Below, one piece after another: positions 44,215-56,749 of a stretch of 64,000 nt of DNA. Made by a program: the position numbers and the translations under genes. Position 1 is the first letter of the stretch; every line of letters starts with the position of its first letter. The stretch is from Prochilodus magdalenae (Eukaryota; Chordata; Actinopteri; Characiformes; Prochilodontidae), in NCBI GenBank assembly GCA_024036415.1, contig JAMWET010003611.1:1-64000 (forward strand). The letters are read 5' to 3'. Under the pieces are notes generated by a model. The model was not told the DNA's origin. It saw nothing but the letters and a program-made list of their open reading frames with translations, and did no database searches.

Positions 44215-47200
44215 TTTATTATTCTGTCTTTACAAAGGCACAAGCCTCTTTTCCCCAGTTTTTTTCTTAAAAAAAAAAAAAGAAAAAAAAAAAAAGAACA
44301 AAATATAATAGCTTTTCAACAACCAAATGGGACTGAGTGCCCCCCAAAACATGAAAAACAAGAAAGGATGAGAGAGGGAGAAGGTAAATTGATGGGACAT
44401 TTGAGAAGACAAAGAATGAGTTTATAGATTACAGAGACAAAGACATACAGAGGACGAGATGTGCCGAGTCTAGAGGGGGGGTTCCACAGTTTGTGGTACG
44501 GACTTTTAGTGAAAAGAGCCTCCAGTGAGGAGATGTCCCTTAAAATCTAAGACAAGACCCTCCTAAAAGAGTTAAGTGCTTCAGAATAATTATTATACAC
44601 TGGTGGATAAACCCTGACAACCATCCCACCGATGCAGTCCTCTGCACATCTTCGCAGGTAGAAAACATGAAAAGACAAGTTTTTAACACCCTGTGGCTTC
44701 GAAAGAGAGAAATGCCTTCTGAGCTTTGATGGATGCCCAAAAACCGTTTTGGGGGGGGGGCGGGGGGACAACACACCACCAGTCTTCATGGCCTAATCTA
44801 ACAAGCCCTCAAATTTATTACAACAAAGAAGAAGTCCCAGCAGTCAACACTGAAGCCTGGCTGAGAGGGTCCAGAGACCGCTCAGCACGCTGACAGCATT
44901 CGATAGATCCTTAAGGACAAACAACCTGTCCAGCAGCAAAGAATCCTTGCCTGTAACACTGGAAAGAGGGATGAGCAGGCATGCCTTAATTATTTAACAG
45001 ATTTGTCATATCTTCAATTTTAATAAAAAAGAAAACGGCGAGTTTGAGTGGTGTCAGGAGAACTGCAACATGTACTGGTGTAACTTTCTGGAATGTTTAG
45101 AATTGCCACTCATGCTCACATCACAGGATAAATGAGATGCAAAGACACATGGGATGGAGCAGGGAGGATGAGACAGAATATCTGACAGCTCCCAAAGTCG
45201 ACTGAGCTGAACATCTGAGCAGGAGACCTCAGACTCATAAATGCCAACTCTAGGGCTGGGTTTAAGGCTAGCCTCTGTGCCCCTCTGCACATCGAAGCTG
45301 GGTTAAGGCAACTACTGCCTCTGCCTGGGTTCAATGCAGCCCCTAACTCCTCCTTCTAACTGAGAGGGTGGTAGAGAATAGGGATGCATCAATTCCGATA
45401 TGCTGGCCGATACCAAGCTCATTTACTCGTACATTTGTAAAATTCACCCATACTCACACCCATGTGACGCAAGTGTTCAGTTGCGCTAATAAACAAACAA
45501 CTCTAAGGAGTCAGTAGGACCCAAAGGTCACTCACATCCCTGCCAGGACTACACCGTGTGATTTTAGTCCCATTTTAAAAACACATGGACACAATCACAG
45601 GCACCTCCCAATACGGATGGAGACACTAAGTCTATTTGATTTGACTGAATGTAATAGCAATGCAGAAACGTAATTACACTACAGCCTGTTCTACCAGGAC
45701 AAACTGAAAAAGTAGAGAGACCGTATTCATCACACTGTGTATGTCTGGCTTTAGAGGACACCACACTCCGGCTCAATAAACCAGCCAAAAAGACTAACTA
45801 CTCAAAACGCTGCACTACAAAGACTGCTGCTGAGATGCATGAGAAGACCTGCAGCTTGTCTTACATGGAACACCACCCGCTCTTATCCACTAAAGACATG
45901 CAGTGACAGGTCATTTAATGTAGTCAGCAAAGGTGTCTAATGCACGTCATTTAAATCAGTTAGATTTGAAATTTTAACTGTTGCGGTACATTGCGCTTAT
46001 TTACATTAACAACTACTTCAGTCGAAGTAAATCATTATGGTATCGGACAGTATCGGTGAGTACTGATAAACCCAAGAGAGAGCCACGTACTTGTGCCCAG
46101 TTTGAAAAACACATAGATAGATGCATCCCTAGCACAGAGTCTACACTACCACACACCTCCACACAGGAGGAAGACAAGCGTTCACAGAGGAACCAAAGAT
46201 TAACCCAAATTAACTCTGGCACGTGTGCAGTAATCACTGCCAACACACACCCAAACGGAAAAGGGGTGGGGGGTGGCAGGGGGGTGGACCAACAAACAAA
46301 ACCAAAAACTAATTCAAGAAAACAGAGCAAACCACTGAGTGCATAGAGTAAGTGTGCAGGATGTCAGAAGGCCTACGTATATTCAGCACAGCAAATAACA
46401 GCATAGGTCACAGAGCTAAATTATGATAAGTGTTTAAATGCAACTTTGTTGAGATGGGCTAGTCTGGTAGTGCCATCACCACACTTTCTCGAAAAACAGA
46501 ACAGGCCCTTTTGTGTTTCCAGCCGAATCACACACACAACACAAAATCTCATCGCAGGTGCAGGGACCTGCTGGGTAGCTTATTTAATTTAAAGAGACAC
46601 AAACTATACAAAGGATTAGGCTGGCATTAGTAGATCCAAAAAGCAGAGCTCTGAAGTCAATATGACGAGCTGTGCGTCTTGGGGACCAGGCCGAGCTAAG
46701 CATGAGCGATGGTAAGTGCAATGTCGAGCTCCCTCTATCAATCTACGGATAGGCTTTACTTTATTTACAAAGTGCACAACTGGTGATGATCTTTGGCCCT
46801 CCGTTAGAAAGACTGCAGATTCAGGGGACCCGAGGCACCTCAAACCAATATCTGTACAATGGCAACATTAGGGATTGCACTTGGGCAGATGGGGTCGATT
46901 CAAAGCCAGGGGACTGTCACAATCGGCTCACAAGTCAGGTATGCTCACAGTGGTGCTTTCAAAACAACAAACAAAAAATTCCCCCGAGGACAGAAAGAAA
47001 AATGGAGTCGGAGGGGTCGAAATCAACAGAAACGGTTCTGGTGGGCGGGGTGGGGGGTGGGTCAGGTATTCGCTCCAGTTTTAGGGGTAGTGATGGGACA
47101 GAGACAGTAAGGCCTAAATCAGAGACTTCTGTCCTCTCCACAGAATAAGTGGTGATTAGAGGGGCAGCGGAGGACAAAAGACCTGTGAGAGTGTTGTCAG

Positions 47201-47384
47201 AGGCTGATTCCTAGTGTGGTGTTCCATTTCATCTTGTTCTGATATATGAACGTGTATCTATGAGGGAAGAAAGACAATGCTTTTGAATACAACTAAAAGT
47301 CTGTCACTGAGTGTGAATGGATCGACAGCATGGCCCAGGGTGATACAGAAGTCTAGTGTACTCCGTAACTGTAGAAGTTTGCAT

Positions 47385-47424
<40 letters not shown>

Positions 47425-47597
47425 AGACAGAAGTTGGTTATTCAGTCTTCTTTAAACCATTTTGTTCAATACACCCTTGACTGAACCCCTTTAGGTCTGT
47501 CAGCTTTATCCTATTGGTTCTGTATGTTTAGATGAGAAAGAAAGAGCGAGAGAGTCTATTCTTTGCCCCATCACAAAAAATGGGGAGCACTCGGGGC
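44215..47597 (-). other. tfap4: Predicted tfap4 3' UTR
   Basis: The first - strand AATAAA followed by a GT-rich stretch after the tfap4 stop is at 44215-44220, giving a 3' UTR of about 3.4 kb. It contains a (GT)n repeat at 47387-47422 and poly-A/T runs near 44267. Short open frames on both strands are not credible genes. Confidence 0.45.
47387..47422 (+). repeat. (GT)n microsatellite
   Basis: About 17 uninterrupted GT units, in the predicted tfap4 3' UTR. Confidence 0.95.
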
Positions 47598-47747
47598 TTA
47601 ACAGTCCTCAGACCCTTCATTGTCAGATGCGGTGTCAGAGTCTGCTGTGTCAGTAAGGATGCGACCTGGGGTGACAATGACCGCTCGGCGCTGCTCTTCC
47701 TCAGGCACACCAATCTTCTCCTGTGTGCCTTCAATGTGCTGGATAGC
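47598..47747 (-). CDS. tfap4: tfap4 exon 7: C-terminus
   Basis: 150 bp with stop at 47598-47600: 'AIQHIEGTQEK', 'EEEQRRAVIV', then an acidic Ser-rich tail ending in Cys. Acceptor TCTCCAG. Confidence 0.95.
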   Translation of the reverse strand, partial: AIQHIEGTQEKIGVPEEEQRRAVIVTPGRILTDTADSDTASDNEGSEDC

Positions 47748-48744
47748 CTGGAGAAGTAGCAAAAAAAAAATATATCTAAAATTAAAAACCCTCATAAATA
47801 TTTACCTGTTAAAACGACCTACCTAGTAAAAAGTTTAACTGGAAGACCATGCCAACTGGACACTAAGTATCTTCACTACAAGCCACTCCGTGTCCTCTAC
47901 TGGTTAGTAAAGATTCTTAGTAAACGTCGCGGCAAACGATTAATCACATTACCTGCACAATAGTGTCCAGGTTTTGTCGCGATGTTGATGCGGTGTTGAT
48001 GACAGAGGTTGGGCCCATGGTTACCACTGTGACATGATGGGGAGGGGGAGGCAATGTGGGGGCAGGCACAATAACAGTGGTGTGGTGGGTGGGGGCAGGG
48101 GGTGTTGCTGGGGAAAACACCTAAAGGATTAAAAAAAAAAAAAAAAGGGACAGAGAAATTACTCAAGATCACATACAGTACGCCACATTATACATGTATA
48201 TGCATAATCCTGTTATAGACAGTCTTGTTTATAGTTCTAATCTTTTTTATAACAAGGCAAGATATCTTTAAAAGAGCCTTAATGAACAATCCTAATGAAC
48301 GCCATTCTAAAAACTCTATCTGTAGTCTGTGTATTTACTCTGTGGAAAACCCTTCACTTCCTTCTAAGTCTGAAACGGTGTCTATTAATAGTTTGAAAGC
48401 TTGGCAGGTTGACTATTAATTCGATAGTCCAGTCTGATTTTGACAATTTCATAATGAACTAAAAATATCTTTACCTTACTTTGCTCTGTTTATGGTAAAC
48501 AGGCACCCGTGTTATTTCCTGCATGCTGTTTATGTTAGGTTGTACAGGGAAACTAGTTTCCTTACTGTGTATATGACAATAAAGCTTTGAATCTTGAATC
48601 TTTGAATCAACAATATTAAAATTATTAATGTTGCTTTTCAGTGACGACTGAAGTGTCCTTGAGCAAGGCGCCTAACCCCCAAACACTCCCTGGGCGCAGT
48701 GAATAAGGCTGCCCACCGCTCCAAGCAAGTGTGCTCACTGCCCC

Positions 48745-48782
<38 letters not shown>

Positions 48783-48783
48783 C

Positions 48784-48827
<44 letters not shown>

Positions 48828-50580
48828 CAAATTCCTCTGTGTACAAATTACAGATGGCAATAAATGGCCCTAAACTCAGGGAATGATTGGCCTCACCTAA
48901 TTTTGAGTGCTCAGGTGCAGTAATATCTTTAGTGCTCTAGTTCTAGACTTACAGTTAGTAAGAACTATAAGGTTTCTTGCTTGAACACATATACTCCAGT
49001 CCTGCTGTGCGAGTGATTCATTTCACATCCCTACTCTTTATAAATATCTGTTTACTTTTTAAATTCAAGTTGCAGATGCCTTTCCTAACCGACATCAATG
49101 ACTATTACACATCACCGAGAGCTTAAACATCAGTAGCCTTTTATCTACCGATACCACCTTCCCTCCCCCTCTTAGACGACTAAGCTGTTAATGATACGTC
49201 TGGATGCACTTTGCCTAACCTAGCCATAGAAATAACATGACCCTCAAAATAAATATTCTATAGGGAACACATACCTAGCACCTACTCAGCCATGCATTAC
49301 TGCTGTAATCTTCACTCACAGAACCTTTTAGCTGCATTTTTGATCAGTCAGCCCCCTCCAATCATTCACAATGAGAGTTAAATACAGCACTTACATGAGA
49401 ACCTAGGCTAACAGATCCGCAGCGGGGGCTGGCTTACCGTCCCAGAGAATGGAACTGGGAGTCTTGTTAGGAGACTCACTACCGGCCAAGACGAGAGAAC
49501 AGGAGCTGACTGGAAGTACATGGATGAACTGAGCGAGGTGTGTTTGTGAGCTCCCTTTAAACAAGCAGCGTCACATCTGACATTGGTCAGGCCAAATCAC
49601 TCAGGTGAAGCCCTCTTCTATCCCTGGATGTGGCCTAGCTAAATGCTGGGATGTTACAGGATCACATCAGATTATTGGCCGGTATCAGAGCATCACATCA
49701 GTGCATACCCAATCTTAAAGATAACTTTTAAATGTCTATGTTTATGTTCAATATGATTTGATATCAATATGATTTGATAAGCACTTTCATTGATAATGTT
49801 CTAATATGACTTCAATGCCATCTGAGGTTTTCAGTAAATGAATAAACCCCAAATATCGGTTATCTGTGCTCCTGATTCCTAATAATCAGTATTGGCATTA
49901 AAAATATAAAGGTGTAAAATGGACTGTGGCTCACAGCGACTGACTGCAGGCTCAACATTACGCTGACTCTTCCACCCTAATCACGGTAGCCATCAATGAT
50001 ACCACTGACTGAGCAAACTCACAAGGGAGAGCTTAAAGGAGAAGGCATTGAATGTGGATGTGAGTCTGACCTGTGGGCTGCGTGCAGGGGTAGTCTCTCT
50101 CTCCAGCTGTTCCTGCTGCTGCAGTCGGAGCAGAGTCTGTGTCTGCACATGCTGCTCCTGAACCTGCTGAGCAATCACCTTCAGCTTCTCTGGATATAGA
50201 TGGGCATCCAAGGAGCGGATCTGTCGGTTGAAAGATACTGGTTAAAAGCGTCTCAGGATGCGGATCATGAGTTTCTCATTAGTAGTTTAAATGGAAGATT
50301 CGTAGCACAGCGGTACGTTTGTGCTGTGTTGAAACCCTGTCCGCTAGATAGTAGTGTTTCATCTTCAGCCAGAGCAGCCCCAGGCCCATAACAATCCCAC
50401 TAGAGGTGGGTGATGTGGGAAAATGTGATTTCATGATTTGTGTAACATTTGACATACTCTGGTGCACTAAACATTACAAAGTGTGTTGTAAGTGTATATT
50501 GTGAGTTACATACAATAAAACCTACTATAACCACCACCATTTATGACCATAGGTACGATGGTCCTACAGTGGAATGTTGT

Positions 50581-50627
<47 letters not shown>

Positions 50628-53600
50628 GTATAGGGGCCGTCTAGATGTTGTTTGGCAAATAAGAGAAGGTCAGCAGTGGTTTGTACCTTGTGCCTCTCCC
50701 ATAAATGCCTTGCACAGCACTGAAACACATCTTCCCTTGGGTAATGATCAAAAGTAGAGCTTGTGAGACCCGCTCCACACCATGTATTTGTTGAAGAGCC
50801 ATAATAATAAGATATTCATAACTGCACTTTTACGATCAGGACACTGATATTAAACAAAATCTACCAGCTGAGCTTCGTCACTGTGTGACTGAGTGGTTCC
50901 TCACCTGTTCCTCTAGCATCATCCGCACTGAGCGTTCTTTCTCCAGCTGCTGTCGAAGTTCAATCATCTCCCGTCGTAGGTCTTCCACCTTTTCATCCTC
51001 AAGGATATCTGGAGACCCAATCCCTTCATCTTTCTCCTCAGCACGCCTCCTTTTTGGGGATGAGCCACTGAACTCCTAAAGCAGGGGGAGGTTACAGATT
51101 TAAAGAGAATTTAAATCAGTGTTGACAGTAGGAGCAGGGGCGTAGCAGCAAAGTCTGGGCCCTGTACACTCTCAATGTCAGTGGGCCCCTATCCATGCCA
51201 GTACACGAGGAACGTGAGAAAAAAATGGGCCCCTCTCCCTACTCGGGCCCTGGGTAGTCAGGTCCACTTTCCCCGCCCCACTACCACGCCCATGAGTAGG
51301 AGAGCAGCGTAAACAGCATATTAGGAATGGCCAGGATGTTTGGCCCTAGCCCAAAGCTCACCTGGATGAAGCGCTTCAGCTGGGTGTTCTGCTGCAGTAA
51401 CCGCGTCTTCTCTTGTTCCAAAGAGAAGATGTATTCAGCTGTCTGCTGTAAGATGGCAGCCTGAAAGGGAGGGAAGAAACAGGATCGCATTACAAATCCT
51501 TGAGTGGACGAGGATAACGTCAAAGTGGAATGTCTATCCTTATAACCTCATGCCAAAGAAAGTGACTCTGGCATATGTGGTTATGAGAAAAACAATAGAA
51601 AACTGATTTGCTTATTTTCTGGGCAAGGTCTTGGTTTGTGCGGGAGGACAGAATGTTAACGACAAATTTTCCCTAAAAAACACTTTTCCTCCGGGCCCTT
51701 TGTTTTTTTTTTTGTTTTGTTTTTTTTACAAGAACTATATTCTTCTTATTATTATTTTATATTATTATAAGTTAGGGTTAGGGTTCAGAATGTGTTGTAG
51801 TATTTTGGGCTATTGGAGTCTACATTTGTAGACTCATTTTTCAGGATGTCATGATATTTTAATGATCATGAGCACTGACCCCTGCTGGAAAGATATAGAA
51901 ATGCAACTTCTATAATTCTAACTCAGAATTATTAACGCAAAATAGTTCAACTCTGTCAACATCAAACAATAACTGTGTGACGGCGTTTAAGAGGGCTGTA
52001 TAAAACATTGTAGGGGTCAAAAGATGCACCAGTATCAGTATGTTGCATTAATTGCCCACCTTGAGAAATAAATACCCCATTATCTTAAGAACATCTTTAG
52101 ACACATTAGGATTAACTTGAAAAATGCGACTCACCTTGCTCAGCTTCTCTCCGTCGCTGTGTGGTATGAGTGTTTTAAGTGACTGGAAGCCAGCATTAAT
52201 ACTTTGCATGCGCCTGCGCTCATTGCTGTTGGCGATCTCCCTGCGAATACGCCGCTCCTGATCCCGTGCCGTCTCTGGCGTGAGAGGGATGTTTGCTAAA
52301 CTGTAGAAAAATACACTATGGTTTATACAACGACCGTCATAGTGATGTCTAAAATAACCCAGCAGCACTACAACACATTAGTAATCATCTATAGCTCCTA
52401 CCACACAAAACCAAGATATTTCTGTAAGTAAATCGGAGAATGTGCAGGAACAAAAATCTATTTCCCAGAAACACTCAGCCTCCAACTTCTAATGTCAACA
52501 TAAGTTTATGTTAAAATTCTACCTGTAAGCCACGGTCACCCTAGGTGGTGCACTATCCAACAGGTGCTTGGTAACAGCAAGAAGTGTACTACAAAGTGAA
52601 ACCAGCGAAACTTGACAGCAGAATTCCACACTGTATTTCTAAACAAAGTGTTCTGGCACACAAGCCCTCAGCCGGGTTTAAATTATAGCAAAATAACAAC
52701 AACAACAATAATACTAATAATACTGCTAATAATACTGCTAATAACAATAATATTTAAAAATGCTCACCATAACCTACTATGGAAGCTGAAATTCACTTTC
52801 AAGCATCTCTTAGCTGCACTGACTAAGTTGGAGGGTAATGACTTTCTGGGCTACCTTAGGCTACCATTTTTTTTTTATTTAAATGACAAAAAGCCCAACA
52901 GTGTTGGTCCCATTACGCTGCTACAATAACAACAACTAGTTCTATAAGCGATTCTCGTTGCAGGTTTTGGGTATTTATGAATGGTTATGAATGAAACAAA
53001 TATATAATTGCACAGCCTGTATAACCCAAAAAGAGCACACGTGACATTCTGATCCATTTCAGCAGGGTTCATACAATAAAATAAAAAAAGTTGCAGAGCG
53101 CAGATTAGCAGGAAAGGGTCATTAAAACAACAAATAAAATAATAATAAAATAAACTGATCTAAACTGCACGGACCTCTCCAACCCAGCACCAGGACCTCT
53201 TACTCAGAACACGCACGCTTACCCAGTCACAGCCGGAGCGCACGCAGGCTGGTTCCCAGTTCTTCATAAGATACAGACTCGTTCTGCTTCGCCTTTCAAT
53301 CACATGCTGCTACACGAATCCGAGTACTACATTTCCCAGCATGCCCTTGGCTCTCCAGAGTGCCCTCCCCGCCTCCCTCTCGAGAAAGGATTGCAGACGC
53401 ATTGACGGGCCTTGTACAGCACACACACCCCCCTCATTAAAACGCTTATAAATGTCCCGATGTGCGGCTCATGTCGTGCGTCTGGGGCGTAAAATCACTC
53501 ACAGCCCGCCGCCCGAACAGCCGCGTGCTGCCGACCGAATAAATCGGCGGGTAAAATCACCAATCCCAGAACCGCCATTAAACAATGCGACCCTAGCGCT

Positions 53601-54440
53601 TCCTCTACGCGTCCATGCGGCAGCATGGCAGGGCTACGGGAATAAAGCCTCGATCCGAGGGGCGAACCTGCGCGAACCTGCCGATTCGTCGACGGATTAT
53701 GAAGCTGAGAGCGCAGACGGTTCCGAGGGTGTAACTAACCGAGCCCGCGCGACGTGTGATAGTCGCATATTTGACGAACGGCGATTAGACGACGCCGAGT
53801 CCGCCGTGTAGCACAAGCCACAAGCATGGCCGCACTGCCCACAATAACTCCAGCCCGCTCTCGCAGCCCAGCAAACAGCGCGTGCAATGGCGCGCCGTTC
53901 GACCTTACGGGTTACCGAAACCCATTTCCTCGCCACTACAGCTCCTTATGCACAAAACGAAGCTAAAGGTGACGGAAAGCTGATCAAATGCGCCCATTGA
54001 TTGGGAATCGCCTCGCTACAGATCAGCGGCGTGGTGTGCATGGAACCACGTGGTTTGTGTTTGTTAGACACAAAATGGATCGATTTCGCCGAGATATCCG
54101 CGAAGTAACGATAATCCGGAGTTTCCTGGGTTTGGTACTAACACCCGAACCCTTAATCCGGACTCGAATCGTGATTTTGTGGGGGGTATTACTCGCCGTG
54201 CTCCCGGGGATTCGTCCGTGTACACAATAACATACAGGTCTGACCGAGCATGTTGCCACACTACGGCTGCTTGGCGGGCGATCTAAGCATAAAGCAGGTC
54301 CGCTTCTAACCGAGCACTTTGAAGTGTGAAAGATAAAAGCTGCATACATACCTACACAATCCGCCAATCACTTCTTTCTCCGTTTTCCTAAAATGTTGCA
54401 AAGAGGGCACCTTCTGAGCTGGTACCATGAAATACTCCAT
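47598..54440 (-). CDS. tfap4: Transcription factor AP-4, complete coding region, seven exons
   Basis: Nuclear basic helix-loop-helix leucine-zipper factor that binds symmetrical E-boxes (CAGCTG) as a homodimer. Joins on the - strand: 54440-54352, 52300-52135, 51460-51362, 51075-50905, 50220-50071, 48120-47953, 47747-47598. The sum is 993 nt, 330 residues plus stop; human, as I recall, is 338. All phases agree. The basic region and HLH cover about residues 45-105 (ERRIRREIANSNERRRM, with the E-box-reading NERRR), followed by 'LEQEKTRLLQQNTQL' and a second heptad region 'LRREMIELRQQLEKE'. A Gln-rich part, a Pro/His-rich part and an acidic tail (DTASDNEGSED) follow. Confidence 0.96.
47953..48120 (-). 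CDS. tfap4: tfap4 exon 6: Pro/His-rich region
   Basis: 168 bp, phase 0/0: 'TVIVPAPTLPPPPHHVTVV', 'TMGPTSVIN', 'SRQNLDTIVQ'. A long poly-A/T run at 48126-48146 on the + strand supplies the pyrimidine tract of the acceptor. Confidence 0.95.
48121..50070 (-). other. tfap4 intron 5
   Basis: It holds a SINE copy with two expanded (GT)n runs (48637-48840). Otherwise nothing was recognised. Confidence 0.55.
48637..48840 (+). repeat. tRNA-derived SINE, copy C, with expanded (GT)n
   Basis: It carries the family core ('ccttgagcaaggcgcctaac', 'gtgtgctcactgccccctag'), then two (GT)n runs at about 48750-48780 and 48788-48827 separated by 'ttcacta'. The head is truncated. Confidence 0.78.
50071..50220 (-). 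CDS. tfap4: tfap4 exon 5: Gln-rich region
   Basis: 150 bp, phase 0/0: 'IRSLDAHLYPEKLKVIAQQV' and a Gln-rich stretch. Donor CACAG|GTCAGA. Confidence 0.93.
50221..50904 (-). other. tfap4 intron 4
   Basis: It contains a (TTA)n microsatellite at 50582-50627. Nothing else was recognised. Confidence 0.55.
50582..50627 (+). repeat. (ATT)n microsatellite
   Basis: About 15 uninterrupted trinucleotide units. Confidence 0.95.
50905..51075 (-). CDS. tfap4: tfap4 exon 4: nuclear signal and second zipper
   Basis: 171 bp, phase 0/0. It has a basic cluster (SPKRRRAEEKDEGIG), then 'EDLRREMIELRQQLEKERSV' and 'RMMLEEQ'. Donor CAG|GTGAGG. Confidence 0.95.
51362..51460 (-). CDS. tfap4: tfap4 exon 3: helix 2 and first zipper
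   Basis: 99 bp, phase 0/0: 'AAILQQTAEYIFSLEQEK', 'TRLLQQNTQLKRFIQ'. Donor CAG|GTGAGC. Confidence 0.96.
51461..52134 (-). other. tfap4 intron 2
   Basis: AT-rich intron with a T-rich tract at 51700-51728 and a short TTAGGG patch at 51772-51786. Nothing else was recognised. Confidence 0.55.
52135..52300 (-). CDS. tfap4: tfap4 exon 2: basic region and first helix
   Basis: 166 bp, phase 2 in, phase 0 out. It encodes the DNA-contacting basic region and helix 1 through 'SDGEKLSK'. Acceptor TCTACAG, donor AAG|GTGAGT. Confidence 0.96.
52301..54351 (-). other. tfap4 intron 1
   Basis: The half near exon 1 (about 53160-54300) is rich in GC and CpG and fits a CpG island continuing from the promoter. 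The other half is AT-rich. Open frames inside the island overlap on both strands and show no domain. Confidence 0.5.
54352..54440 (-). CDS. tfap4: tfap4 exon 1
   Basis: 89 bp, phase 2 out: MEYFMVPAQKVPSLQHFRKT and EKEVIGGLC, almost identical to mammals, which fixes the start codon. Donor TAG|GTATGT. Confidence 0.96.
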
Positions 54441-54710
54441 GCTTTCCTCTCCAGCTTTGAGTCCTCGGTTCGTACACCACTTCTCTGATTCTGAACTGTT
54501 GTTGTCTTCTACTGTACACCTGTGAGTCCCGCCAGCAGCTGCGCATTTATGTGGAATATCCAGGGACCTCTGCAGCTCCGTGCATATGAATGTAACGTTC
54601 GCAGAATGTTAGGAGTTGTAATGTTACTCTACTTCCAGCTGATGGGGTTCCCTCGTAGTGTGTGGCGCTCTATCTCCCTCCCCTCGCTCTCTCTCCCTCC
54701 TTCTGCATGT

Positions 54711-54752
<42 letters not shown>

Positions 54753-55200
54753 TTGCATTTGCAGCTGATCGGATGTCTTTCAAGGCGGGAAACAGCTGGT
54801 AGGAATCACACAGCACTACCAAAAGCCTCCTTCCGCGCAGCGCAGGCTCTGTAAACAGAGGACTATATCCAACTCCACTCGAACATCCAGGCGAAGGTGG
54901 AGTTCAGCCCAGACGCGCAGATCTGTAGAGAAATGATTCCCTGTACTAATCCCGGTCCACCTTCGGCCAGGGCTAGGCTGGTGGGGCTAAACGGACATGG
55001 TGGTTAATGTTCGGGTGTGGGGTGTGTGTGGAGTGGGGTGGGGGGTTTGGGGGGGGGGGTTAGGGTGAATTTTGGGTTTGGGTTAGCGCGCATTCACGCT
55101 CCTTGCTACAGTGTGAAGTGAACGCGCAAGATCAGCTGACGACTTGGCAGAGCAAAACAGCCACACGGAGGGGAGGGGAGGGGAGGGGAGCGGGCTGGAG
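54441..55200 (-). promoter_or_regulatory. tfap4 5' UTR and promoter, with CAGCTG cluster
   Basis: Four CAGCTG E-boxes lie at 54536-54541, 54636-54641, 54762-54767 and 54793-54798, and a fifth at 55133-55138. CAGCTG is the AP-4 site. A (GT)n run is at 54713-54750 and a (GGGGA)n tract at 55168-55191. No TATA box was found. Confidence 0.5.
54713..54750 (+). repeat. (GT)n microsatellite
   Basis: About 18 GT units, 0.3 kb upstream of the tfap4 start codon, between two CAGCTG boxes. Confidence 0.93.
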
Positions 55201-55357
55201 TAGGACCCGCCGGGGCTCACAGTGAAACCGACTAATGTGTACACCATTTTGGTTGTGTGAAAGAAGAAGGAAGAGGAATAGACCGAGTTACCTAATCGCC
55301 GCCTCCACCGCCCAGTACAGGCGACCTTAGCAAGCTGCTCAGACACATGAAGACAAA

Positions 55358-55561
55358 ATGGGAGCGGCCACAGAGAACCCGGAAGAGCGAGCTGTGCCAT
55401 ATGAGGAACATGAGTTCTTTCACCATTCCAGACACAACCATGGGAATTATGCTCCAGAATTCGATTATGAACCAAGTCCTAGCTTTCAGAGTTCAGAAGA
55501 ATACCGGGCATCGAGTACATTTCAGCGAACTGTTTTATTTCGTTTCCACACGAAACACTAA
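55358..55561 (+). CDS. Unrecognised small open frame
   Basis: 67 codons from an ATG with A at -3 and G at +4. The product starts MGAATENPEERAVPYEEHEF and is rich in Glu, His, Tyr, Phe and Pro, with no known domain. A second + strand frame (55347-55598) overlaps it. It sits between two divergent promoters and could be a first exon, a non-coding transcript or chance. Confidence 0.2.
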   Translation: MGAATENPEERAVPYEEHEFFHHSRHNHGNYAPEFDYEPSPSFQSSEEYRASSTFQRTVLFRFHTKH

Positions 55562-55599
55562 ATCTTCCACATTATATAACCACAGGCTAGGAATGTAGT

Positions 55600-56400
55600 C
55601 ACGTGCCTAAAATGCATATAAACTTATTACAACATATCTATATCAGCTCAGTGTCTGGCCACACCGATACATCTATAGGGTTTGTAGTGGTCTCTAGTTA
55701 CATATATTTATTGAACAGTAAAAAGTAAGAGTCGTGTTTAGTGTCCTGCCAAACTTTTTAGTCTGTAAAAATATTATGCATTAAAAAATATGGTTAATGT
55801 GGTTATAATAACTTTATCGACCAAAACAACATCATTAATAATAATAATAATCATAATAATAATAACAATCATAATAATAAATAAATTAACCACTGTGTGC
55901 ATTGATTAGTGATTTAAACAGTGATTGTGCTCTTTTATTTATTTATTTTTTTTAACATGTCTTACATTACTACCTCTACAACAACAACAACAATAATAAT
56001 AATAATCATCATCATCATCACAACTGGAGTCTTTGTGTAAGACTACATGGCACAGGGAACTGCTTGGTAAAGTAGAAGGACGAAACACATGGTGAGGAAA
56101 TGCTATCCTGCATATGAAGTACCTGACTAATACTGTATGTTTAATAATCAGAAACTCAGCAACCGTTTTCTTTTCTTTAGATCTAAATGACTAGTAACAG
56201 ATGTTATTACTGCTGATATGAATGAAGCCGAAGATTAAACCTCTGACCCCAGTATGTGTTATTCCTCTGGTGTAGGCGGGTCTTGTTTTGATGGGAACCT
56301 ATTGGGAAAGTGCCCTCTAGTGGCAGTAGGTTATTTAGAATAAGTCTAATATTTATCGTTCTGATTTAATGTATGGGTTTCCGGGATGGGCTGTGTGGTG
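55600..56400. other. tfap4-glis2 intergenic, AT-rich part
   Basis: AT-rich with short (AAT)n patches near 55838-55880 and 55980-56020. No gene was seen. Confidence 0.5.
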
Positions 56401-56749
56401 TTCTTTATTATTTTGAAAAGTAAACTGTCCACGTATAAAGAGGCTAGGGAGCCAGCTCAATGCCCGCCGTAGGATTCGGGTTGGTAATGTCTGGTCAGCT
56501 TCACAAATGACTAGAAGAGCTCCTCACGGTGCCAATACATCAGCTCGGGGTTCTCCATCCCACTAACCCTTTGAGCCGTCTGAACCAGTGTTGGAATCTG
56601 ACTGTATCTAAACACGTGCTGGTCCGGGGGTCTAGAATGTGTCCGGCTCCGACATGCAGACCAGCACGATCCGTGTTTCATACAGAGGGCCAAACGCAGA
56701 GACGCGCGTCTTCATAATCTAACCATCCAGCTAAACTGAGGGTGGGATT

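Noticed and set aside
53452..53936. Arg/Ala-rich frames in tfap4 intron 1
   Set aside because: Open on both strands within a CpG-rich stretch, no domain and no splice logic.
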